From: an uncultured Prevotellaceae bacterium
GTDB lineage: Bacteria; Bacteroidota; Bacteroidia; Bacteroidales; Bacteroidaceae
Reading direction: 5' to 3'
NCBI GenBank assembly: GCA_946413885.1
Contig: CAMKMK010000040.1
Span: 1 to 13,997, forward strand
Length of the DNA stretch: 13,997 nucleotides
Under the pieces are notes generated by a model. The model searched no databases. It was not told the origin of the DNA and worked only from the letters and a program-made list of their open reading frames with translations. Numbering within the stretch: position 1 is the stretch's first letter; each line of letters begins with the position of its first letter. The position numbers and the translations under genes were made by a program. This document shows, in pieces, positions 8,211 through 13,997 of the stretch.

Positions 8211-8369
8211 AAAATGTCCTTTTGTTACTTTGTTACTTTGTCGTTTTCGCCACTCTCAGGTTCTTTCCCTTCATTATATATATAATAGCGCACTATTTAT
8301 TATTACCTTATTCAATAAGGAAAGACACTCTCAGATCTCAGAAGTAACAAAGGAACAAAGTAACATTTT
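8211..8369. repeat. 159-bp element with 28-bp imperfect inverted ends
   Basis: Bases 8211-8238 (AAAATGTCC...GTTACTTTGTTACTT) and 8342-8369 are inverted copies matching at 24 of 28 positions without gaps. The interior is AT-rich and holds two smaller palindromes (8273-8286 and 8306-8320). No coding sequence and no clear target-site duplication were seen. It could be a miniature inverted-repeat element, a dispersed intergenic repeat, or a large hairpin at the 3' end of the GH43-like transcript, which stops 15 bases away. Confidence 0.55.
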
Positions 8370-8384
8370 CATGAGGAAAGGAAT

Positions 8385-9347
8385 CTATGGGAATGCTTTC
8401 ACGATTCGCTTATACTGTTTTTTGCTGATTCTGATCACACACCCATGACGACCACGCTCTGGGGCATCAATACCTACAGGCATCCATGTTTCGGAAGAAA
8501 GAGAGGGAGCCTGAAAAAGGTTGTACTGCTGGGGATATTCCTCGGCATAGATGCTCCAGCCGGAACCCTTCAGCTGAGGAACGACTGTAGGAGCCTCGCG
8601 CCACGCAGGAGTAACTGAGGGACCTGGATTGGAATAGGGACCCGTCAGATGCTTTGACTGAGCAATTCGAATCGTCTTCCCCGTAGGTGATGTACGAGGC
8701 CACCGCTCGTCCTTGATGATAGCATAGTAAGTGCCTCGATCCTCGACAATGGTTGCATCGATGGTAGCCATCTGAGCATCCTCGCCCGTAAAGTGGAACA
8801 GACGGGCAGGGGAAGTGAAAGACTGGAAGTCGGAAGTCAGCATATAGAAAGTACGCATGGATTCCCACAGTTCATCGCCCTTTGTACCAGGACGAAATGC
8901 ATGCCATGTGATGATAAACTGGTTGCTTCCCTTGTCATAAAACAACTTGGGCGCACCAATGAAACCATCTTCGTTCTGATATCCTATCTCTGATACTTTG
9001 TCGAAAGCATTCCTGTCGAGATTGCGTGTCTTCCACGTGATCAAATCCCTCGAATAATAAAGGATAGGAGTATGGAGCCGTCCTACTGGCTTACGACTCA
9101 CGGCGATCATATAATAGACACCATCTCCTCCCCTCACGATATTGGGATGGCCGTAGTATTCAGGCGCGATACGTTCGTAGCCGTTAAGGGTAGTCCACTT
9201 TTTGCCGTCCAAAGAAACAGAATAATAGAGTGCTCCATAATCGGCATCCTTCATGTGGGCAAAGAGATAAGCCCCGCGCGAATGGGCAGGAAGAGTGACC
9301 AAGATGGTCAACCCGCATAAAACGGAATAAAGGGTATTTCTTTTCAT
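8385..9347 (-). CDS. Secreted GH43-like glycoside hydrolase (five-bladed beta-propeller)
   Basis: This is a 320-residue secreted protein on the - strand. ATG at 9347 is preferred over the TTG one codon upstream because it starts a clean signal peptide (MKRNTLYSVLCGLTILVTLPAHSRG). The mature part shows the repeated blade pattern of GH43-type propellers: AYLFAHMKDADYGALYYSVS, YYGHPNIVRGGDGVYYMIA, GAPKLFYDKGSNQFIITWH, TIDATIVEDRGTYYAIIKDE and APTVVPQLKGSGWSIYAEEY. Candidate catalytic acids are Asp34 or Asp36 in the first blade, about Asp197 in TIDATIV, and Glu251 in WREAPTVVP, in the order known for the family. The length fits a single catalytic domain without a binding module. GH43 enzymes usually cleave arabinose or xylose side chains, and the nearby GH51 gene fits an arabinose-related role, but the exact substrate cannot be read from the sequence. 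It is transcribed divergently from the gene at 9581. Confidence 0.8.
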   Translation of the reverse strand: MKRNTLYSVLCGLTILVTLPAHSRGAYLFAHMKDADYGALYYSVSLDGKKWTTLNGYERIAPEYYGHPNIVRGGDGVYYMIAVSRKPVGRLHTPILYYSRDLITWKTRNLDRNAFDKVSEIGYQNEDGFIGAPKLFYDKGSNQFIITWHAFRPGTKGDELWESMRTFYMLTSDFQSFTSPARLFHFTGEDAQMATIDATIVEDRGTYYAIIKDERWPRTSPTGKTIRIAQSKHLTGPYSNPGPSVTPAWREAPTVVPQLKGSGWSIYAEEYPQQYNLFQAPSLSSETWMPVGIDAPERGRHGCVIRISKKQYKRIVKAFP

Positions 9348-9378
9348 CAATTCAATGATTTCTAATGCTATGATGCCA

Positions 9379-9386
9379 CAAAGTTA
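9379..9386 (-). promoter_or_regulatory. Candidate Bacteroidota -7 element for the GH43-like gene
   Basis: Read on the - strand the sequence is TAACTTTG, matching the Bacteroidota -7 consensus TAnnTTTG, 31 bases before the ATG. No convincing -33 TTTG was found at the usual spacing. Confidence 0.4.
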
Positions 9387-9517
9387 CTTCTTTTTACTCG
9401 ATTTGATGCTTCTGGAACAAGAAAAAAATGAGAGGGAACTAAAATTGCGACGAGAACGTCCAAATAGGGAAACGGGAAACAGAATAGGGATTTTCCTTTC
9501 ACAAAAAAGGGAAACTT

Positions 9518-9549
9518 CTTGGAAGGAACGCAAAAAGAGACTAAATTTG
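9518..9549 (+). promoter_or_regulatory. Candidate Bacteroidota promoter for the gene at 9581
   Basis: TAAATTTG at 9542-9549 matches the -7 consensus TAnnTTTG. CTTG at 9518-9521, 20 bases upstream, is one base off the -33 TTTG. The -7 element lies 31 bases before the ATG, the same spacing as in the divergent GH43-like gene. Confidence 0.55.
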
Positions 9550-9566
9550 CCCTCAGTAAACCACTT

Positions 9567-9573
9567 AAAGGAG
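9567..9573 (+). promoter_or_regulatory. Strong Shine-Dalgarno site
   Basis: AAAGGAG lies 7 bases before the ATG at 9581. Most other genes in the window lack such a site, as is usual in Bacteroidota. It supports this start codon. Confidence 0.6.
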
Positions 9574-9580
9574 AAATATT

Positions 9581-10489
9581 ATGAAAAAGTTACTCTTTAC
9601 CCTATTGATGGTCTTTGTAGCTGGAAGCTGCATGGCTATGAGCAAGTCCAAGATCCGCAAGAGCGCAAGATTCCTGACGGACCGTATGGCATACGAACTG
9701 GACCTGACGGTTCAACAGTATGATGACTGCTACGAAATCAACTATGACTTCATCAGAGCCGCCAACTACATCATGGACGATGTTGTCTACGGCTATCGCG
9801 ATGCCATCTACCAGTATTATCGCTTGTTGGACGACCGCAACGATGACATGCGCTTCGTGCTATCCTATTACCAATACAGCAAGTTCATCGCATCGGATTA
9901 TTTCTATCGTCCCATCTACAGTACGGGCAGCAAGTGGGCGCTGCGCATCTACACAACCTACAGCAACCACAATTTCTACTTCTTCGATGCTCCTTCTCAC
10001 TTCAAGATCTATGATGGAGGACACAGCAGAATACACTTCTCCACAGGGTTCTATACCGACCGCTATCGTGGGTTTGACCACTATACCGATCATCATCACA
10101 TCATGGGCAGCCAAATGTTTGGTCACAACCTGAAGAATGACTTTGGCACAAATCTGAAGGAACGCAATCAACCAATCGTGTACAACAACTACAAGAATCC
10201 TAACCAGAACAATCGTACGCAGGATGAACGGTATCGCGATGTGAGCGGCAACAAGAACTCGCCTCAGATCAACAACCGCAACCAGCCTCAGCAGAACACG
10301 CAGCCTCAGCAGAACACTACCACGCGCCGTCAGGGAACCACCACAACGGGGACTCGCGGCAACCGCTCAGGCAGCACCAGTACGACGACGCAGAGCAACA
10401 CATCGAGCAGCACAAGCACTCGTTCGAGCAGCAGCTCAAGCAGCCGTTCAACGGGCACGACCACCTCAGGCCGCCGTGGCGGAAGATAA
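9581..10489 (+). CDS. Secreted protein of unknown function with Ser/Thr/Arg-rich C-terminal tail
   Basis: The family of this 302-residue protein was not recognised. It starts with a signal peptide (MKKLLFTLLMVFVAGSCMAM); SCMAM is not a canonical lipobox. Residues about 22-135 are charged and Tyr-rich (KIRKSARFLTDRMAYELDL, YEINYDFIRAANYIMDDV, YRLLDDRNDDMRFVLSYYQY), probably mostly helical. Residues about 135-200 are rich in Tyr, Phe and His (DRYRGFDHYTDHHHIMGSQM). From about 200 the chain becomes Asn/Gln-rich, with a tandem QPQQNT repeat, then a Ser/Thr/Arg tail ending SGRRGGR that should be disordered. The architecture suggests an envelope or periplasmic protein whose tail is a linker, a glycosylation region or an anionic-surface-binding region. 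It has its own candidate promoter, ribosome site and terminator, so it is probably monocistronic. Confidence 0.8.
   Translation: MKKLLFTLLMVFVAGSCMAMSKSKIRKSARFLTDRMAYELDLTVQQYDDCYEINYDFIRAANYIMDDVVYGYRDAIYQYYRLLDDRNDDMRFVLSYYQYSKFIASDYFYRPIYSTGSKWALRIYTTYSNHNFYFFDAPSHFKIYDGGHSRIHFSTGFYTDRYRGFDHYTDHHHIMGSQMFGHNLKNDFGTNLKERNQPIVYNNYKNPNQNNRTQDERYRDVSGNKNSPQINNRNQPQQNTQPQQNTTTRRQGTTTTGTRGNRSGSTSTTTQSNTSSSTSTRSSSSSSSRSTGTTTSGRRGGR
10283..10318 (+). repeat. 18-bp in-frame tandem duplication
   Basis: Two 18-base copies (10283-10300 and 10301-10318), starting CAGCCTCAGCAGAACAC and identical at 17 of 18 positions, encode QPQQNT twice in the tail of the secreted protein. A recent slippage duplication is likely, and copy number may vary between strains. 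Confidence 0.8.
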
Positions 10490-10528
10490 GCAGAAGAAAC
10501 TATCGGACGAAGGGTCCATGATTAAAGG

Positions 10529-10559
10529 CAAGGTGTCGGATTCGGCACCTTGTTTTTTT
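10529..10559 (+). terminator. Strong intrinsic terminator
   Basis: CAAGGTGTCG (10529-10538) pairs with CGGCACCTTG (10543-10552) over 10 bases with one G-U wobble and a 4-base loop. Seven T residues follow (10553-10559). It ends the transcript of the secreted protein gene. Confidence 0.85.
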
Positions 10560-10629
10560 CTATCGGCACTTTCTTTCCCCCACAGAGTTTTTTTCGCTTG
10601 TTTTTTTAGGATAATGAAAAGATTTTGCG

Positions 10630-10637
10630 TATCTTTG
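10630..10637 (+). promoter_or_regulatory. Candidate -7 promoter element for the PepD-type gene
   Basis: TATCTTTG matches TAnnTTTG and lies 44 bases before the ATG and 70 bases after the preceding terminator. The -33 region (TTAG near 10606-10609, 20 bases upstream) is a poor match. Confidence 0.5.
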
Positions 10638-10681
10638 CACATTAGAAAAACAGCAAGAATCCTCCAAAAAGAAATTTCAGA

Positions 10682-12136
10682 ATGACAAATGTACCCTCTG
10701 TGGACGCTGTCTACAAAATTTTCAGACAACTGAACCGCACCCCCAGACCATCTCATCATGAAGACAGAGTGGCTCTTTTCCTGACACGCTTTGCTGAAAA
10801 ACTTGGTTTGGAATACGAGCGTGACAAAGAAAACAACATAGTGATTCGCAAACCTGCCACCCCAGGTTACGAGAATGCCGAACCCATCGTTCTGCTCAAC
10901 CACATGGATATGGTTTGTGTGTCAGCCGAGGGAGTGGAATTCGATCCTCTACACGACAGCATCAAACCCATCATCGAGGACGGATGGATGCGTGCCGACG
11001 GGACGTCGTTAGGTGCCGACAATGGCATAGGGCTCTCTATGGCGCTGGCTATCCTGCAGGACGACACCATCGTACATGGTCCCTTGGAAGTGTTGACCAC
11101 CACGAACGAGGAAGATGGCATGACGGGAGCTGAAGCGTTGGCTACGGACTTCATCAAGGGACGCAAGGTCATCAATCTGGATTCTGAGGAGTATGACTCA
11201 ATCACGGTTGCTGCCGCAGGAGCATGTATTCAAGAGATAGGTATGCGTGCACGAAGGCTGAAGACACCGCTGGGCTCCACCTTCTATGACGTGACTATCA
11301 CGGGCGGTCTGGGTGGACATTCTGGTGTGGACATCAACAAAGGCAGAGCCAATGCTATCCTCTTGTTGGCAGAGATCCTGACGAAGATGAACAAGCAAAT
11401 CACCGACTGGTCCTGCCATTCCTTCGAGGGAGGCAATGCTGCTGCATCCATTCCTAATTATGCACGTGCCAGCCTGATTCTACCAGAGAAAAACATCGAC
11501 AAGATGAAGTCTTCTCTGAAGGCGGCTTTCAGCAAAGCCATCAAGCCCTACAGCAAGACTGACCCTAACCTCAAGTTGAGCATTACCAAGGGGAAGCCTG
11601 TCGATGATTTCATTGCACCCGAGGATCTCATCAGTTTCATGGATACTATCCTGAGTCTCCCCAACGGTGTGCTGAAGATGCGTACAGACATGCCCAAGGT
11701 GGTGCAGACAAGTTCCAACCTGGGCCTCCTGAAACAACAGAAAGCCTATTTCGATTTCTTTACCCACTCCAGAAGTTTCTCTGACAATCAGATGCAGGGA
11801 CTTATACAGAAAATCCAGCACATAGTTTTTGAACAGGATGCTGCTTGTAAGATTATCATGAAGGCACCCGCATGGCAGGAAGATGAAAATTCAGAGTTCA
11901 TGCAGTTAGTGGATCAAACTTTCCAAGACGTACTGGGATTCCACCCACGAAAAGCCGCCATGCATTTTGTGCTGGAAGCAGGATACTACGTGCAGAAGTT
12001 CCCAGGTATCCAAATCGCCTCTATCGGTCCCAGAATCGTTGAGCCTCATAGTCCTTCGGAACGGGTAGAACTCTCCACCGTAGAACATATCTGGCAAGTA
12101 ACCATCGAATTGTTGAAGCGACTTGCTGAGAAATAG
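10682..12136 (+). CDS. pepD: Aminoacyl-histidine dipeptidase (M20 family, PepD type)
   Basis: This is a 484-residue cytoplasmic metallopeptidase without a signal peptide, close to the usual PepD length (about 485). PepD hydrolyses Xaa-His dipeptides such as carnosine and other small dipeptides using two zinc ions. Family motifs are in order: HMDM (His74 metal ligand, Asp76), GADNGIG (Asp113 bridging ligand), TTNEEDGMTGA (Glu143 general base, Glu144 ligand), NLDSEE (Asp167 ligand), the lid-domain GGLGGHSGVDINKGRANA with His213, and the C-terminal HSPSERV with His456. The usual LECG motif near the C-terminus reads LEAG here (Glu432, Ala433), a mild departure. Assignments of individual residues rest on motif similarity. 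The gene stands alone between a terminator and the GH51 gene and probably serves general peptide salvage, unrelated to the surface genes around it. Confidence 0.93.
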   Translation: MTNVPSVDAVYKIFRQLNRTPRPSHHEDRVALFLTRFAEKLGLEYERDKENNIVIRKPATPGYENAEPIVLLNHMDMVCVSAEGVEFDPLHDSIKPIIEDGWMRADGTSLGADNGIGLSMALAILQDDTIVHGPLEVLTTTNEEDGMTGAEALATDFIKGRKVINLDSEEYDSITVAAAGACIQEIGMRARRLKTPLGSTFYDVTITGGLGGHSGVDINKGRANAILLLAEILTKMNKQITDWSCHSFEGGNAAASIPNYARASLILPEKNIDKMKSSLKAAFSKAIKPYSKTDPNLKLSITKGKPVDDFIAPEDLISFMDTILSLPNGVLKMRTDMPKVVQTSSNLGLLKQQKAYFDFFTHSRSFSDNQMQGLIQKIQHIVFEQDAACKIIMKAPAWQEDENSEFMQLVDQTFQDVLGFHPRKAAMHFVLEAGYYVQKFPGIQIASIGPRIVEPHSPSERVELSTVEHIWQVTIELLKRLAEK

Positions 12137-12137
12137 T

Positions 12138-12160
12138 TTATTCACCTTTTGGGGGAATAA
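12138..12160 (+). terminator. Weak hairpin after the PepD-type gene
   Basis: TTATTC (12138-12143) pairs with GAATAA (12155-12160), plus two inner C-G pairs across one mismatch and a 5-base loop, immediately after the stop codon. No T run follows, so termination activity is doubtful. Confidence 0.25.
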
Positions 12161-12221
12161 CAAAACTTGCTGGAAATAGATTTTTATCTCTTTTCATAGG
12201 AGATGTCTCAGATTTTTTTAC

Positions 12222-12229
12222 TATATTTG
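12222..12229 (+). promoter_or_regulatory. Candidate -7 promoter element for the GH51 gene
   Basis: TATATTTG is an exact TAnnTTTG match 36 bases before the GH51 ATG. No clear -33 TTTG was found, so strength or activator dependence cannot be judged. Confidence 0.5.
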
Positions 12230-12265
12230 TACAGGAATCTGAATAAATAATCTCCGTGACGCATC

Positions 12266-13997
12266 ATGAAAAGAAACCTTTTCCTTTTTTTACTGGCAAC
12301 CTGTCTGGGTAGAATAACTGCCCAAGTAAACATCGATATCGATGTCAACAATCGAGGTATAGCCATCAGTCCCGTACTTTACGGCATTTTCTTCGAAGAC
12401 ATCAACCATGCGGCAGATGGCGGGATCTATGCTGAACTGATCCGTAACCGTTCGTTCGAAGAGGATGGTCCGCACCCTGCGGGTCCCAATCCAGAAAACT
12501 CTGAGGAAGCAATGTCGTGGGGTACCATCGGGCAAGGTACAACCCTAAAACGTACCATAGAAAACATGCTTAACGAAGCACAGGCTCATGCTGCACTTCT
12601 GAGTGTGACGAATCCTGGTGGAGGTGCCACAAACGAAGGGTTCTGGGGCATCAATTGTGTTGCGGGCCAGCAATACTCCCTATCCTTGTGGGTTCGTGTC
12701 GTCAATGGAAAGCCAGGTAAATTAACGGCCTCGTTAGTTTCCAAGGATGGAACCACGTTAGGTTCCTCTACCCTGAGGGGAAAACTCAGCAAGAAATGGC
12801 AGAAGCTGGAGGGCACCCTCGTCCCTATGATGAATGATTCCCAAGCCTCTTTCCAACTGACAATGAGTGGAACAGGAACCATCGAGATGGATGTGGTAAG
12901 TCTGTTTCCTCCCACTTATAAAAACCGCGCCAACGGTTGCCGTCCTCAATTGGCTGAAATGTTGGCTAAGATGAAACCGCAATTCATGCGTTTCCCTGGT
13001 GGATGTTACGTGGAAGGACAAGGTGATTCCACGAATGCATTCCATTGGGAACGCACGATAGGACCTATCGAGAAACGTCCTGGTCACTATAATGCGAACT
13101 GGAAATATTGGACGAGTGACGGCCTCGGCTTCCACGAATTCCTGCAACTTGCAGAAGACATTGGTGCAAAGCCTCTCTATGTGGTCAATGTAGGCATCTG
13201 GCACGGAGGAGTAACTCCCGTCAGTCAACTGGAGCCTTGGATTCAAGAATGTATGGATGCTTTGGAATACGCTAATGGAGACATTTCCACCAAATTCGGT
13301 AAGATGAGAGCTGATAATGGTCATCCCCAACCTTTTAATATTGAATACCTGGAAATTGGAAACGAGAATAGCAACAACAGGTTTGACGACAACTCGGACA
13401 TGAGCGATCATTACTTTGAACGTTATCGCCTTTTCTATGATGCCATAAAAGCTAAGTATCCCAACATAAAGTGCGTGGGTAACGTACAGGCATGGGGCAC
13501 TGACTGGCCCAGCTGGAGAAGTCAGGAGCCCGTGGAGTTGGTGGATGAGCATTACTACCGAAATCCTTCTTGGTTTGCTGATGCTTTCAACAAATACGAC
13601 AATTACGATCGCAAGGGACCTGGCGTTTATGTTGGAGAATATGCTGTTACTTCACAATTCGGCAAAGTTGGCAATATGAATGCTGCTTTGGGTGAGGCTG
13701 TCTATATGATTGGTATGGAGCACAACAGCGACATCGTCAAGATGAATTCCTACGCTCCTCTCTTTGTCAACAACAATGCTTCCAATTGGCCAACAGATTT
13801 GATCCATTTCAATTCAAGCGATGCATTTGGGACACCCAGCTATTGGGTGCAGCAACTTTTTTCTACTCATGTTGGTACGCGTCTCATAAACAGCGAAATG
13901 GAATGGGAACTCCCTGAAGTAAAGATTCAGGAAACAAAGAACCCCATTCACATCGGTGTCTCTGCATGGAACACCAAGGCGACCTTTAAGGATCCGC
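12266..13997 (+). CDS. Secreted GH51 alpha-L-arabinofuranosidase (3' end missing)
   Basis: The frame runs from ATG at 12266 to the right edge without a stop, showing 577 residues; the family's C-terminal beta-sandwich is cut off. The protein starts with a signal peptide (MKRNLFLFLLATCLGRITAQ). Residues about 22-60 carry the typical GH51 opening (ISPVLYGIFFEDINHAADGG, then GIYAELIRNRSFE). Residues about 85-210 look like an inserted carbohydrate-binding jelly-roll (YSLSLWVRVVNG...WQKLEGTL). The TIM barrel follows from about 225 (MLAKMKPQFMRFPGGCYVEG). The acid/base is Glu367 in LEIGNENSNN and the nucleophile is Glu458 in VGEYAV, both in standard family context. The enzyme removes alpha-L-arabinofuranosyl groups from arabinan, arabinoxylan or their oligomers and, given its signal peptide, acts in the periplasm or at the surface. 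It fits functionally with the GH43-like gene at 8385, though the two are not in one operon. Confidence 0.92.
   Translation, partial: MKRNLFLFLLATCLGRITAQVNIDIDVNNRGIAISPVLYGIFFEDINHAADGGIYAELIRNRSFEEDGPHPAGPNPENSEEAMSWGTIGQGTTLKRTIENMLNEAQAHAALLSVTNPGGGATNEGFWGINCVAGQQYSLSLWVRVVNGKPGKLTASLVSKDGTTLGSSTLRGKLSKKWQKLEGTLVPMMNDSQASFQLTMSGTGTIEMDVVSLFPPTYKNRANGCRPQLAEMLAKMKPQFMRFPGGCYVEGQGDSTNAFHWERTIGPIEKRPGHYNANWKYWTSDGLGFHEFLQLAEDIGAKPLYVVNVGIWHGGVTPVSQLEPWIQECMDALEYANGDISTKFGKMRADNGHPQPFNIEYLEIGNENSNNRFDDNSDMSDHYFERYRLFYDAIKAKYPNIKCVGNVQAWGTDWPSWRSQEPVELVDEHYYRNPSWFADAFNKYDNYDRKGPGVYVGEYAVTSQFGKVGNMNAALGEAVYMIGMEHNSDIVKMNSYAPLFVNNNASNWPTDLIHFNSSDAFGTPSYWVQQLFSTHVGTRLINSEMEWELPEVKIQETKNPIHIGVSAWNTKATFKDP

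Larger units (their letters stand above)
7977..8384. other. Structured gene-free intergenic region
   Basis: This 408-base gap lies between two convergent genes. Short open frames here have no signal peptide, family motif or plausible start context and were not called. The region contains, in order, a terminator-like hairpin, a 22-bp tandem repeat, a perfect inverted repeat and a 159-bp element with inverted ends. Within the last, 8273-8286 (ATTATATATATAAT) is a perfect palindrome, 8306-8320 is a 7-bp palindrome around one base, and CACTCTCAG occurs twice (8251-8259 and 8326-8334). It is more AT-rich than the flanking genes. Confidence 0.7.

Noticed and set aside
8088..8448. Two short + strand open frames across the repeat region
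   Set aside because: They run through tandem and inverted repeats, lack ribosome sites and signal motifs, and one enters the GH43-like gene antisense.
9355..9723. Open frame of 122 codons in the divergent promoter region
   Set aside because: It crosses the candidate promoters and overlaps the signal peptide of the gene at 9581 in another frame.
12758..13552. Open frame (264 codons) on the - strand inside the GH51 region
   Set aside because: The + strand encodes GH51 catalytic motifs throughout this stretch, and the antisense frame has no recognisable features.

Overview
The window looks like chromosomal DNA from a gut or rumen Bacteroidota, most likely Prevotella or a close relative. Four things point there. 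Secreted proteins end in short tails of the type YNLMGQK...GIYI.GRK or FDLQGHR...GIYIQNGKK, which resemble type IX secretion sorting domains. Lipoproteins carry FAS1 (fasciclin) domains. Extracellular arabinose-releasing glycoside hydrolases are present. Several genes are preceded by the Bacteroidota -7 promoter element TAnnTTTG instead of an E. coli-type promoter. No phage, insertion sequence, tRNA, rRNA or CRISPR array was recognised.

Left part (1-7976), all on the + strand. The first gene is the 3' end of a large secreted, repetitive surface protein with GLUG-like beta-helix motifs. A perfect 11-bp hairpin separates it from a tight three-gene unit: FAS1 lipoprotein, CotH-kinase-family secreted protein, second FAS1 lipoprotein. 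The first junction overlaps by 7 bases and the second has a 13-base gap, so the three are probably cotranscribed. The two lipoproteins are paralogues of nearly equal length (700 and 712 aa) that share the whole domain order and an almost identical C-terminus. The middle protein has beta-sandwich domains on either side of a CotH-like kinase fold. The plausible reading is a cell-surface or extracellular assembly with its own secreted kinase-like enzyme. This is the most unusual part of the window.

Middle (7977-8384) is a gene-free, highly structured stretch. It holds a terminator-like hairpin, a 22-bp tandem repeat with one partly inverted unit, a perfect 11-bp inverted repeat, and a 159-bp element bounded by 28-bp imperfect inverted repeats.

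Right part (8385-13997). A secreted GH43-like beta-propeller glycosidase lies on the - strand and is divergent from a secreted protein of unknown function with a Ser/Thr/Arg-rich tail. A strong intrinsic terminator follows. Next come a cytoplasmic PepD-type M20 dipeptidase and the 5' part of a secreted GH51 alpha-L-arabinofuranosidase that runs off the right edge. GH43 and GH51 together suggest use of arabinan or arabinoxylan, although no SusC/SusD pair or regulator lies in the window. Each of these genes appears to have its own promoter.
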